A stretch of 64,000 bases of DNA from Chloroflexota bacterium (lineage in GTDB: Bacteria; Chloroflexota; Dehalococcoidia; Bin125), in NCBI GenBank assembly GCA_028875225.1, contig JAPPFB010000011.1:62001-126000 (forward strand), given 5' to 3'. A program made the position numbers and the translations under genes. Under the pieces are notes generated by a model. The model saw nothing but the letters and a program-made list of their open reading frames with translations. It was not told where the DNA came from and did no database searches. This document shows, one piece after another, positions 8,188-16,361 of this stretch (position 1 is the stretch's first letter; each line of letters starts with the position of its first letter).

Positions 8188-8625
8188 ATGGCTTGCACCG
8201 TTGAATCCCAGGATTTGCTGCGCAGCAAGGAGTTGCGGGTGACCCGGCAACGGCTGGCGGTGCTGAGCGTGCTTCGTCACTCGGGACAGCACATCACGGC
8301 GGCGGACGTCTACGAGCGCGCTCGCGGAGACGCGCCCGAACTCAACCCGTCGACCGTGTATCGCACACTGACGCAGCTTCGGGACCTGGGGCTGGTCTCG
8401 CAGACGGATCTCGGCGGCGGTGAACGCACCTACAGCTGGCGGACGGAGCGGCCGCATCACCACCTGGTCTGCTCGTCCTGCGGCAGCATGAGCGAGTTGC
8501 CGCACGATCTGCTGGCGGAGTTCTCGTCGCGGCTGGGTTCCGAGTTCGGCTTCGAGACGGATCTCGATCACTGGGCCGTGTACGGACGGTGCCGGGAATG
8601 CGTGGAATCGGGGCGGCGAACGTGA
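8188..8625 (+). CDS. Fur family transcriptional regulator
   Basis: 145-residue Fur/Zur/PerR-type metalloregulator. The winged-helix DNA-binding half has RVTRQRLAVLSVL, ITAADVYERAR and STVYRTLTQLRDLGLV (55-70). The metal half has the His cluster PHHHLVCSSCG, with Cys95/Cys98, and a second pair Cys135/Cys138 (CREC) for a structural zinc. Start ATG 8188 has GAGGAG four bases upstream. Its stop overlaps the GTG of the polyprenyl synthase as GTGA, so the regulator is cotranslated with isoprenoid genes. Which metal or peroxide signal it senses cannot be decided by eye. I saw no obvious 19-bp Fur box near the operon start. Confidence 0.9.
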   Translation: MACTVESQDLLRSKELRVTRQRLAVLSVLRHSGQHITAADVYERARGDAPELNPSTVYRTLTQLRDLGLVSQTDLGGGERTYSWRTERPHHHLVCSSCGSMSELPHDLLAEFSSRLGSEFGFETDLDHWAVYGRCRECVESGRRT

Positions 8626-9674
8626 TTGCGACACCGGCCGCGTTGACTCGCTATCACGAGCTTGTGCAGTCGGAGATGCGCGCCGCGTTTCCCGATGTCG
8701 ACCTGCCGATCTACGACATGGCCCGGTACGGTCTGGGCTGGCTCGACGAACAGGGACGCCCGGCGAACGCGTCGGGCAAAGGGGCGCGCGCGGCGCTGAC
8801 GATGCTGGGCGCTGAAGCGATCAGCGAGGATCCAACAATCCTGAGTCGAGCGGCGTGCGGCGCGGCGGCGGTGGAGATCGTTCACAACTTCTCGCTGGTA
8901 CACGACGATGTGCAGGACGGGGACGTCGAGCGTCGCGGGCGTCCCACGGTGTGGAAGGTCTGGGGCGTGGCCCAGGCGATCAATACGGGCGACCTGATGC
9001 GCGAGTTGGCCGACGCCGCGCTGCGCCGGGCCCTCGACTATGGCGCCAAGGCTGAGTCGGTGCTGGAGGCGGTGCGTCGTCTGAACCAGGCGACGATGCT
9101 GATGATCGAAGGACAGTACCTGGATTTGACCTTTGAGCAGCGAACGGATGTGAGCGTCGACGAGTACCTGGCCATGGTGGAGCGCAAGACGGGGGCGATG
9201 ATGGGCGTGTCGCTCTCGATTGGGGCGACGCTGGCGGGGGCATCGAGCGCGCAGGCCGATGCGCTGGATCGGGCGGGCAAGCGGCTGGGTCGTTGTTTCC
9301 AGATGCGCGACGATTGGCTGGGGATCTGGGCAGACCCCGACGCGCTGGGCAAGCCGACCGATGCGGATATTCGCCGGCGGAAGAAGTCGTACCCGATCCT
9401 GTTTGCGCTGGATCACTCGCCGTTGGCCGCGAGGCGTGAGCTGGTGGAGCTGTACCGGCCGGAGTTGGCGGGCGACGGCGCGGACATGCCCGACGACCAG
9501 GTCGACTGGGTGCACAGCCTGCTGGGGGAGATTGGCGCGGATGGGGCGACCAATGAGGCGGCGCGTACGGAGTACGAGGCATTTCGCGGTGAGCTGGAGT
9601 CGGCGCATCCTCGCCGGGAGGCGGTGGCAGACCTGGAGGCGCTGGCGCTCTTCACGCTCGAGCGGGACCGCTAG
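8622..9674 (+). CDS. Polyprenyl (farnesyl/geranylgeranyl-type) diphosphate synthase
   Basis: Trans-isoprenyl diphosphate synthase, condensing isopentenyl diphosphate onto an allylic diphosphate. The first aspartate-rich motif is LVHDDVQDGD (DDVQD 95-99), with GRPTVWKVWG following; the second is FQMRDDWLGIWAD (DDWLG 230-234), a variant in which the last Asp is Gly, then GKPTDADIRRRKKSYP. Length is 350 residues from GTG 8622, chosen because it forms a GTGA overlap with the Fur stop; GTG 8589 and ATG 8598 are longer options. Being immediately before shc, it probably supplies farnesyl diphosphate for squalene, although a longer chain product such as geranylgeranyl diphosphate is possible. Confidence 0.88.
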   Translation: MIATPAALTRYHELVQSEMRAAFPDVDLPIYDMARYGLGWLDEQGRPANASGKGARAALTMLGAEAISEDPTILSRAACGAAAVEIVHNFSLVHDDVQDGDVERRGRPTVWKVWGVAQAINTGDLMRELADAALRRALDYGAKAESVLEAVRRLNQATMLMIEGQYLDLTFEQRTDVSVDEYLAMVERKTGAMMGVSLSIGATLAGASSAQADALDRAGKRLGRCFQMRDDWLGIWADPDALGKPTDADIRRRKKSYPILFALDHSPLAARRELVELYRPELAGDGADMPDDQVDWVHSLLGEIGADGATNEAARTEYEAFRGELESAHPRREAVADLEALALFTLERDR

Positions 9675-9677
9675 CGT
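9672..9677 (+). promoter_or_regulatory. Putative -10 element (TAGCGT) before shc
   Basis: TAGCGT begins inside the polyprenyl synthase stop codon and ends 6 bases before ATG 9684 of shc, which has no ribosome-binding site. TTCACG at 9651-9656 is a weak -35 candidate. It may give shc its own leaderless transcript. Confidence 0.35.
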
Positions 9678-9683
9678 ACGCGC

Positions 9684-11618
9684 ATGACGACGGCTGCTCC
9701 CTCGCCGGTCACGGATGACGCTCTTTCGAGCACGATTGCCCGGGCGACGAACTGGTTGCTTGAGCAACAGGATCCGGCCGGGTTCTGGTGGGGCGAGCTG
9801 GAGTCGAACCCTTCGATCACCGCTGAGTACCTGCTGCTGACGCATCACCTGGGGATCGGCGATCGACAGCAGTGGGACGGGATTGCCCGCTACATCCGGG
9901 CGCAACAGCGACCGGATGGATTCTGGGCTCAGTATCTGGATGGTCCGGGGGATGTGTCCACGTCGGTTGAGGCGTACTTCGCGCTGAAGCTGGCCGGGGA
10001 CGATCCCGACTCACCCCACATGACTCGGGCCCGTGAGTGGATTCTCGAGCAGGGCGGCATTGTCCGGGCCCGGGTGTTCACGAAGATCTGGCTGGCGATG
10101 TTCGGCGAGTTCGACTGGGACCGGCTGCCGGCGATGCCGCCGTGGATCAACCTGCTGCCGAGCTGGCTGCCGGTCAATCTGTACGAGTTCGCGAGCTGGG
10201 CGAGAGCGACGATCGTGGGGATCACGGTGATCATGACGCTGCGGCCGACGGCCGCGCTGCCGGCCGGGGCCGGTGTGCCGGAGCTCTGGGTGCGACCGTC
10301 GGACCGGCGCCGGTTCGCTGTTGCGCCGCCGAAGAATCCGTTCTCGGCGGCGGGGGCGTTTTATGTCGTGGATTCGCTGCTTCGGTTGCTGGATCGGAAC
10401 CGGATCCGCCCGTTTGAACATCGCGCGCTGGCGTTCTCGGAGCGGTGGCTGCTGGATCGGCAGGAGGCGGACGGGTGTTGGGGCGGGATTCAGCCGCCAT
10501 GGGTGTATGCGATCCTGGCGCTGCGAGCGATGGGTTATTCGCTCGAGCATCCGGTGATGCGCCGGGCATTGGCTGGCTTCGAGCGATTCACGTGGAGACA
10601 GGCCGGCCCCGGCGGCGAAGAGATCTGGACCGAGAGCTGCCAGTCTCCCGTCTGGGATACGTGCCTGGCAGCGGTTGGGCTGCTGGACGCCGGGCTGGAT
10701 CCTCAGCATTCGGCGCTGCAGAGTGCGGCTCGCTGGATGCTGCGTGAGCAGGTGCTGAGCGGGGGCGACTGGCAGGTCAAGAATCCGGATACGCCGCCGG
10801 GGGGCTGGGCCTTTGAGTTTGACAACGACGTGTATCCTGACGTAGACGACACGGCGGTCGTGTTGATGGCGCTGGAACGGATTCCGATGCCCGGGCTGGA
10901 GTCGGAGCGGCAACTTGCGTTGGATCGCGGACTGCACTGGATGCTGTCGATGCAGTCGTCGGGCGGGGGTTGGGGCGCGTTCGATGTGGACAATGAGAAA
11001 ACATTCCTGGCCGAGATGCCGTTCGCCGACTTTGGCGAGCTGCTCGATCCGCCGACGGCGGATGTGACGGCGCACGCGCTGGAGTACATCGGCCAGCTGG
11101 GCTACAGCGGGCAGTATCCGCCGGCCAGCCGGGGATTGCGATTCCTGTATGACGTGCAGGAGCCCGACGGGTCGTGGTGGGGTCGCTGGGGGGTCAACTA
11201 CATCTATGGCCTGGGAGCGGCCTTGCCGGCGCTGCAGGCGCTGGGCGAGCCGATGTCGGCGCCGGCGGTTCGCACTGCGGTCGAGTGGCTGTTCCGTCAC
11301 CAGCTGGAGGACGGCGGCTGGGGCGAGTCGTGCGACACGTATGCCGATCCGTCGCTGCGCGGTCTGGGACCGTCGACGCCGTCGCAGACGGCGTGGGCGC
11401 TGATGGCGCTGATTGCGGCGGGGGAGGCGGAGCATGAGTCGGTGGCTCGGGGGATTCGCTATCTCGTCGAGCGGCAGCGCGAGGACGGAACCTGGGACGA
11501 GCCGGAGTTCACCGGCACGGGCTTCCCCAGCGACTTCATGATCAACTATCACCTCTACCGACACTACTTCCCGCTGATGGCGCTCGGCCGCTATGAGCGC
11601 GCCATCGCGGCGCGATAG
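9684..11618 (+). CDS. shc: Squalene-hopene cyclase
   Basis: Membrane-associated class II triterpene cyclase that protonates squalene and folds it into the pentacyclic hopene. The catalytic DXDDTA motif is DVDDTA at residues 386-391. QW repeats occur throughout, for example RPDGFWAQYLDG, QEADGCWGGIQPPW, QSSGGGWGAF, QEPDGSWWGRW, QLEDGGWGES and QREDGTWDE. The C-terminal GTGFPSDFMINYHLYRHYFP block is characteristic of hopene cyclases. Length is 644 residues, normal for bacterial enzymes. It lies 9 bases after the polyprenyl synthase; hpnC-hpnD-hpnE follow after two intervening genes. Two overlapping hairpins cover its stop codon. Confidence 0.97.
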   Translation: MTTAAPSPVTDDALSSTIARATNWLLEQQDPAGFWWGELESNPSITAEYLLLTHHLGIGDRQQWDGIARYIRAQQRPDGFWAQYLDGPGDVSTSVEAYFALKLAGDDPDSPHMTRAREWILEQGGIVRARVFTKIWLAMFGEFDWDRLPAMPPWINLLPSWLPVNLYEFASWARATIVGITVIMTLRPTAALPAGAGVPELWVRPSDRRRFAVAPPKNPFSAAGAFYVVDSLLRLLDRNRIRPFEHRALAFSERWLLDRQEADGCWGGIQPPWVYAILALRAMGYSLEHPVMRRALAGFERFTWRQAGPGGEEIWTESCQSPVWDTCLAAVGLLDAGLDPQHSALQSAARWMLREQVLSGGDWQVKNPDTPPGGWAFEFDNDVYPDVDDTAVVLMALERIPMPGLESERQLALDRGLHWMLSMQSSGGGWGAFDVDNEKTFLAEMPFADFGELLDPPTADVTAHALEYIGQLGYSGQYPPASRGLRFLYDVQEPDGSWWGRWGVNYIYGLGAALPALQALGEPMSAPAVRTAVEWLFRHQLEDGGWGESCDTYADPSLRGLGPSTPSQTAWALMALIAAGEAEHESVARGIRYLVERQREDGTWDEPEFTGTGFPSDFMINYHLYRHYFPLMALGRYERAIAAR

Positions 11619-11641
11619 GTCGCCGCAGACCTATCGGCGAC
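11614..11641 (+). other. Two mutually exclusive hairpins over the shc stop codon
   Basis: GATAGGTC (11614-11621) pairs perfectly with GACCTATC (11628-11635). The overlapping GTCGCCG (11619-11625) pairs perfectly with CGGCGAC (11635-11641). The two stems share bases and cannot coexist. There is no T-tract, so this is not a standard intrinsic terminator; it could be an mRNA-end stabiliser or a processing site. Confidence 0.5.
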
Positions 11642-11744
11642 AGAACGATCCCCCCGGCCGGCTCTCCGTCATACGGAACGGCTAGCATGACAGATCATCG
11701 AATGCGCGTCGTCCCGCGCGTTGCATGGCCAGGGAGGGGGCGGC

Positions 11745-12428
11745 ATGACTACGTCATCAGAGACCAACGTTGACATTGAGATGCACCAGCTGCCTCGCGA
11801 TCTGCGGAGCGGTGAACGCACGATTCGGTTGCGCCATCTGGCCAGCGACGACGGCAACGCACTGCTCGACTTCGGCCGGCGGCAACCAAATGAAGATTTG
11901 CTGTTCCAGGAGCGAGACATTACCAACGTTGCCGACATCGGCGACTGGATTCACGAGACCGAGGCCGGGCGGATCCGTTCGGTGGTGGCGGAGGAACACG
12001 GTGAGATCATCGGCTACGCAACAATCGAGCGCGGGCGGCTGCGCTGGACTCGGCACGTGGCTGAGATCCGGGTGATGGTCGACGTTGGCGCGCGGCGAGT
12101 TGGTCTGGGTCACGTGTTGCTTGGGCTCGCGTTCGAGAGCGCGCTGAATGACGATGTGGCCAAGATCATTGCGCAGATGACGCCCGATCAGGTGGGTGCG
12201 CGGAAGATCTTCGAGCGCCTGGGGTTCGTCGAGGATGCTGTGCTGACGCGTCACGTGGCGTCGGCGGACGGTGAGTTGCACGACCTGGTCGTGATGCGCT
12301 TCGACACGAAACAGCGGTTGATTTGCCTGGAATGCGGTCAGGCAGTGTTGACTCTGATACCGCTGCAGGGCAAGCAGCTGTGTTGGGCCTGTTACGAAAT
12401 CCTTGATCTCGAACTGGGAGCGGGGTAA
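11745..12428 (+). CDS. GNAT N-acetyltransferase with C-terminal zinc-ribbon-like motif
   Basis: 227-residue protein. Residues 25-185 form a GNAT acetyltransferase fold: IRLRHLASDDGNALLDF, then the beta4/motif A region AEIRVMVDVGARRVGLGHVLL with RVGLGH as the acetyl-CoA pyrophosphate loop, and GARKIFERLGFVEDA. The tail (190-218) carries two CxxC knuckles, CLECG (Cys194/197) and CWAC (Cys213/216), spaced like a small zinc ribbon, which is uncommon for GNATs. The start is ATG 11745, preceded by GGGAGGGGG; an upstream ATG at 11721 is less likely. It leads the run GNAT-dodecin-hpnC-hpnD-hpnE. The acetylated target is unknown; the ribbon might recognise RNA or protein. Confidence 0.8.
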   Translation: MTTSSETNVDIEMHQLPRDLRSGERTIRLRHLASDDGNALLDFGRRQPNEDLLFQERDITNVADIGDWIHETEAGRIRSVVAEEHGEIIGYATIERGRLRWTRHVAEIRVMVDVGARRVGLGHVLLGLAFESALNDDVAKIIAQMTPDQVGARKIFERLGFVEDAVLTRHVASADGELHDLVVMRFDTKQRLICLECGQAVLTLIPLQGKQLCWACYEILDLELGAG

Positions 12429-12458
12429 ATCCAGAAGTAGAAGGAAATGGAGGACGAC

Positions 12459-12698
12459 ATGGCGGAACATCGCGATCACACGTACAAGATCATTGAACTG
12501 GTTGGCTCGTCGCCGGATGGCGTTGACCAGGCGATTCGCAATGCGATTGAGCGCGCCGGGGAAACGCTGCACAACCTGGACTGGTTCGAGGTCCGTGAGA
12601 TCCGCGGTCCGATTCAGAACGGGGAGATTGGCTGGTTCCAGGTGAAGCTGGGAGTTGGCTTCCGCATTCTCGACCCGGCCGACCTCGAGCAGGACTAG
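12459..12698 (+). CDS. Dodecin family flavin-binding protein
   Basis: 79-residue dodecin. These proteins form hollow dodecamers that bind flavins and buffer free FMN or riboflavin. Family signatures are YKIIELVGSSPDGVDQAIRNAI, LDWFEVREIRG and WFQVKLGVGFRI. ATG 12459 has GGAGGA just upstream; the ATG at 12447 adds four residues and is a possible alternative. It lies 30 bases after the GNAT gene and 23 before hpnC on the same strand. HpnE and other flavoproteins nearby could draw on such a store, but that is inference. Confidence 0.88.
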   Translation: MAEHRDHTYKIIELVGSSPDGVDQAIRNAIERAGETLHNLDWFEVREIRGPIQNGEIGWFQVKLGVGFRILDPADLEQD

Positions 12699-12721
12699 GA
12701 CTCGGCAGGCATCGAGCGCCG

Positions 12722-13642
12722 ATGAGCGTTATCAGCGAAGGCAGCGCATTTGCCGGCGACTCGGCCGACGCGCTGCGCTGGTGCGGGCGATACAGCCGCC
12801 GGCACGGCGAGAACTTCACCGTCGTTAGCTGGTTTCTGCCACGGGAGCTGCGAGCGCCGATGTTCGCGGTGTATGCGTTCTGCCGATTCACCGACAACCT
12901 GGGCGACGATCCCGACGCCGACCCGTCGGTGCGTCTTGAGCGGCTCGACAGCTGGCAGGCGGACCTGGAGCGGGCCTTCGATGGCAGTCGGCCGCAGCAT
13001 CCGATCAACGTCGCACTGCAGCACGTTGCCGAATCGAAGCCGCTGCGCGCCGATCCGTTTCGCCGGCTGATCGAGGCCAACCGACTGGATCAGCGCAAAT
13101 CCCGCTATGAGACGTTCCAGGATGTGCTGCGCTATTGCGAGCTGTCGGCGAATCCGGTTGGCGAAATGGTGCTGGGCATCTGGGACATCGAGACGACGAG
13201 CGATGAGGGGCGGTACCGGCTCGACCTGTCCGACGCCACCTGCACCGCTTTGCAGATTGCGAATCACTGGCAGGATGTGCGGCGGGACTACCTGGATGCC
13301 GGCCGGCTGTACTTGCCGATCGATGAGCTGAACGGATTTGGGCTGTCTGAGGAGGACATCGCGGAGGGAATTCGACGGCGGCAGTGTCCCGACGCCTACC
13401 GGACGATGATGCGTTTCCAGGTCGACCGGGCGGAGGTCTGGTTCCGCAAAGGGGAGCGGTTGATCGACGAAGTGCCACCCGAGTTGGCGATTGACCTGCG
13501 GCTGTTCACGGATGGGGGTCGAGCGGTGCTGAAGGCGATCGAACATCAGGACTACGACACGCTGACCCGCCGGCCCAGAGTGGGCAAGGGCACGCGAGCC
13601 TGGCTCGCGTTGCGCGCCGCGATTCAACTGAAACTACCCTGA
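12722..13642 (+). CDS. hpnC: Squalene synthase HpnC (hydroxysqualene synthase)
   Basis: Squalene/phytoene synthase fold. In the three-enzyme HpnCDE route, HpnC converts presqualene diphosphate to hydroxysqualene. The first aspartate region is YAFCRFTDNLGDD (51-63), which departs from the usual DDxxD by having Asp58 and Asp62/63; the second is NHWQDVRRDYLDAGRLYLP with DVRRD at 185-189. The NFTVVSWFLP opening is characteristic of HpnC rather than HpnD. Length 306 residues. It is followed after 7 bases by hpnD. Assignment to HpnC rests on order and the N-terminal motif; both paralogues are clearly present. Confidence 0.92.
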   Translation: MSVISEGSAFAGDSADALRWCGRYSRRHGENFTVVSWFLPRELRAPMFAVYAFCRFTDNLGDDPDADPSVRLERLDSWQADLERAFDGSRPQHPINVALQHVAESKPLRADPFRRLIEANRLDQRKSRYETFQDVLRYCELSANPVGEMVLGIWDIETTSDEGRYRLDLSDATCTALQIANHWQDVRRDYLDAGRLYLPIDELNGFGLSEEDIAEGIRRRQCPDAYRTMMRFQVDRAEVWFRKGERLIDEVPPELAIDLRLFTDGGRAVLKAIEHQDYDTLTRRPRVGKGTRAWLALRAAIQLKLP

Positions 13643-13649
13643 CCGGACC

Positions 13650-14555
13650 ATGGCACGAGGTATCGACCCGCAGATTGCCGACGCCTACCGCGAGTGCCAG
13701 GCATTCACTCGCCGGCGGGCGACCAACTTCTACATCGCCTTCTCGGCCTTGCCGGGAGACAAGCGTCAGGCGATCTATGCCGCGTACGCGTATGCCGGAA
13801 CGGTTGACGACGCGGTGGATGACGCCGGCACGCAGGAGGAACGCGCGGCTGCGTTGAGTCAGGCGCAGGAGTTGCTCAATGCCGCGTACAGCGGGGGCGA
13901 TGCCGAGCCGGGTTGGCTGACCGCTGGTCTGGCCGACGCGATCCAGCGCTACGACATCCCTCGCGAGCATTTTGAGGAGCTCGTACTGGGGATGGAACAT
14001 GACCTGACGTACACGCGATACGAGCGCTGGGCCGACCTGGAACAGTACTGTTACCGGGCCGCTTCGGTGATTGGTCTGATCTGCATCTGCATCTTTGGCT
14101 ACGACCGCCGTCGGACTGACCTGGCAATCAGTTCTGCCGTTTCGATGGGTAAGGCGCTACAGATCACGAACATCATGCGCGACGTCAAGGAAGACGCCGA
14201 ACGGGGCCGGATCTACATCGCGCAGGAAGATCTGGCATTGCATGGCGTGACTGAGGACGAGATTCTTGGCAGCGAGTACAACGACCGCTTCCGCCGGCTG
14301 ATGGCCGACTACGCGCAGCGAGCCTACGACTTCTACCGCGAGGGTGAACGTCTGATCCCGCTGCTCGATGGGCCTCGCAGCCGAGCCTGCTGCAATGGCC
14401 TGCAGGGCGTGTACCGCATGATCCTCGATGCGATTGTGGCGCGGGAGTACGACGTCTACAGCCAGCGGGTCTCGCCGTCCAAAGCGGGTCGGGTGGTGAG
14501 GATGCTGGAACTTTGGCTCAGGGGCGCAATGCCCAACGTCGCTCGAGTTGGCTAG
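13650..14555 (+). CDS. hpnD: Presqualene diphosphate synthase HpnD
   Basis: Joins two farnesyl diphosphates into presqualene diphosphate, the entry step of the HpnCDE squalene route. Classical motifs are present: YAAYAYAGTVDDAVDD (DDAVDD 53-58) and QITNIMRDVKEDAERGRIYI with DVKED at 178-182, both binding magnesium-diphosphate. The stretch CYRAASVIGLICICIFGY is the helix found in phytoene/squalene synthases. Length 301 residues. hpnC ends 7 bases before and hpnE follows directly, so these three are one transcription unit. Confidence 0.94.
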   Translation: MARGIDPQIADAYRECQAFTRRRATNFYIAFSALPGDKRQAIYAAYAYAGTVDDAVDDAGTQEERAAALSQAQELLNAAYSGGDAEPGWLTAGLADAIQRYDIPREHFEELVLGMEHDLTYTRYERWADLEQYCYRAASVIGLICICIFGYDRRRTDLAISSAVSMGKALQITNIMRDVKEDAERGRIYIAQEDLALHGVTEDEILGSEYNDRFRRLMADYAQRAYDFYREGERLIPLLDGPRSRACCNGLQGVYRMILDAIVAREYDVYSQRVSPSKAGRVVRMLELWLRGAMPNVARVG

Positions 14556-14562
14556 TCGGACA

Positions 14563-15969
14563 GTGACTGACTACGGCGCGGAGGCTCCGATCGCCGTTGT
14601 TGGAGGCGGACTCGCCGGTCTGAGCGCTGCCCTGGATCTCGCGGACGCGGGCCGTTCGGTTGCGTTGTTCGAACGACGACCGTTTGCCGGCGGCAAGGCG
14701 TATTCGTTCGACGACCCCAATCACGATGTCGTGCTCGATAACGGTCAGCACATCACGATGCGTTGCTGCACCGAGTTTCAGGCGTTTCTCGAACGGATCG
14801 GCTGCGCCGACATCGTTCGCTATCAAGAACAAATGGAGGTTGCAGTTATTGACCCCGAGTCGGACGGTCGCCGTGTCAGCGTGATCTCGAGTCAGCGGCC
14901 TCGAGCGCTCGGCGGGCTGGGACCATATCTGCTACCGGCTCCGCTGCACATGTTGCCTTCAATTGCGACCTATGAGCATCTCAGCATTGGCGAGAAGGCG
15001 CGGCTGGGATTTGCGTTCTGGTCGATACGCCGGATAAGCGAGTTTGAGCGGCTGGCGCTCGATCGGCAATCGTTTGCGCGCTGGTTGAGCGAGCATCACC
15101 AGAGCGAGCGGGTGATCGAGCGGTTCTGGGATCTAATCATCCTGCCGACCTGCAACGATCGTTGCTCCGACGTCTCGGCGACGCAGGGCATCCAGGTCTT
15201 CCAGGAGGGGTTCAGCAACGATTCCAGCGCGGCGGACATCGGTTTGTTCACGAGGGGTCTCGGGCAGGTTGCGGAGGCCGCGATCGACCGGCTGCGCCAA
15301 CGCGGGGCGGAGGTGCATCTCAACGGCGCTGTCGTGGAGCTCATGGCCAGGGACGCCGAGGTCTCGGGGATTCGCTTCGGGCGAGGGGAGCGGATGGACG
15401 TCAGCGCGGTGATTCTGTCGCTGCCGCCGCAGTCCGCCTTCAGCCTGATTCCGCCTCAGTGGCGACGGCGCGAGCCATTCTGGCGGCTGAGCCAACACGA
15501 AGTCAGTCCAATCATCAACGTCCATATGCAGTGGGATCGCCAGGTGATGGAGCGCGACTTCGTCGGCGTTCTGGATCCTGACGCGCAGTTCATCTTCCAG
15601 CGTTCCCAGATTCACGGCTGGCCGACGCCGCCGTACTGGATCTCGGTGTCGTTGAGCGGCGCTCACGAGCTGATCGATTTGCCGCAGGCGGAAATCGTCT
15701 CGCGCGTCGAACGCGCCGTGCGGCGGTCGCTGCGCAAGACCACCGGCGCGAACCTGCTGGCCGCGCGTGTGGTCAAAGAGGCGGAGGCGACGTTCCGGCC
15801 CAGGCCCGGCATGAATGCGCATCGGGTGCGGCCGCGGACATCGATCAGGAATCTGGTGTTGGCCGGCGCGTGGACCGCGACCGGCTGGCCTGCGACGATG
15901 GAGTCGGCGGTCCGGAGCGGTCGGGCGGCCGCGCAGGTTTTGCTGGAAGACGAGGCCCACGCATCATGA
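14563..15969 (+). CDS. hpnE: Hydroxysqualene dehydroxylase HpnE
   Basis: FAD-dependent amine-oxidase-like flavoprotein that reduces hydroxysqualene to squalene, the last HpnCDE step. The Rossmann dinucleotide motif is IAVVGGGLAGLSAALDL with GGGLAG at 14-19 and the acidic end of beta2 at LFERR. FDDPNHDVVLDNGQH and the C-terminal LVLAGAWTATGWPATMESAV block (FAD-binding) are typical of carotene-desaturase-like enzymes. GTG 14563 is preferred; a TTG at 14548 overlapping hpnD is the alternative. The stop overlaps the RidA ATG as ATGA. Confidence 0.92.
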   Translation: MTDYGAEAPIAVVGGGLAGLSAALDLADAGRSVALFERRPFAGGKAYSFDDPNHDVVLDNGQHITMRCCTEFQAFLERIGCADIVRYQEQMEVAVIDPESDGRRVSVISSQRPRALGGLGPYLLPAPLHMLPSIATYEHLSIGEKARLGFAFWSIRRISEFERLALDRQSFARWLSEHHQSERVIERFWDLIILPTCNDRCSDVSATQGIQVFQEGFSNDSSAADIGLFTRGLGQVAEAAIDRLRQRGAEVHLNGAVVELMARDAEVSGIRFGRGERMDVSAVILSLPPQSAFSLIPPQWRRREPFWRLSQHEVSPIINVHMQWDRQVMERDFVGVLDPDAQFIFQRSQIHGWPTPPYWISVSLSGAHELIDLPQAEIVSRVERAVRRSLRKTTGANLLAARVVKEAEATFRPRPGMNAHRVRPRTSIRNLVLAGAWTATGWPATMESAVRSGRAAAQVLLEDEAHAS

Positions 15970-16361
15970 GCGAACGACGGCGGACATCATCGAGCGGACC
16001 GTTCGAGGAGCGATTCGGCTATTGCCGGGCCATCCGAGTCGGCAATCAGGTCCATGTGAGCGGGACGGCGGCGGTCGAGGCGGACGGCCGGGTGACGCAG
16101 GGCGGCATGGGTCCTCAGACGGCACGATGCCTGGCGATCATCGGCGATGCGATTGTGAACCTGGGCGGGTCGCTGGCGGATGTCGTTCGCGTGCGGATCT
16201 ACGTCACCGACATCAGTCAGTATGAGGCCACCGGCGCGCACCTGAGGGCCGCCTTCGGCGATCATCCGCCTGCGGCCACGATGGTCGAGGTGAGTGGATT
16301 GATCGATCCTGAGATGTTGGTCGAGATTGAGGTCGATGCGGTCATTGACGCAGCGGATTGA
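15966..16361 (+). CDS. RidA/YjgF family protein
   Basis: 131-residue Rid-family protein; RidA proteins hydrolyse reactive enamine/imine intermediates from PLP enzymes, whereas other subfamilies have unknown roles. Visible family features are [46 protein letters not shown] and [26 protein letters not shown]. The Arg that binds the substrate carboxylate in true RidA (usually R105 in a TRxxV context) is not present here (MVEVSGL), which points to a non-deaminase Rid subgroup. It is coupled to hpnE by ATGA, an unusual partner. Its 3' end overlaps the convergent release-factor-like gene by 20 bases. Confidence 0.87.
   Translation: MSERRRTSSSGPFEERFGYCRAIRVGNQVHVSGTAAVEADGRVTQGGMGPQTARCLAIIGDAIVNLGGSLADVVRVRIYVTDISQYEATGAHLRAAFGDHPPAATMVEVSGLIDPEMLVEIEVDAVIDAAD

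Noticed and set aside
10011-11564. 517-residue minus-strand open frame opposite shc
   Set aside because: Arg/Pro/His-rich shadow of the squalene-hopene cyclase gene, with no independent motifs or start signals.
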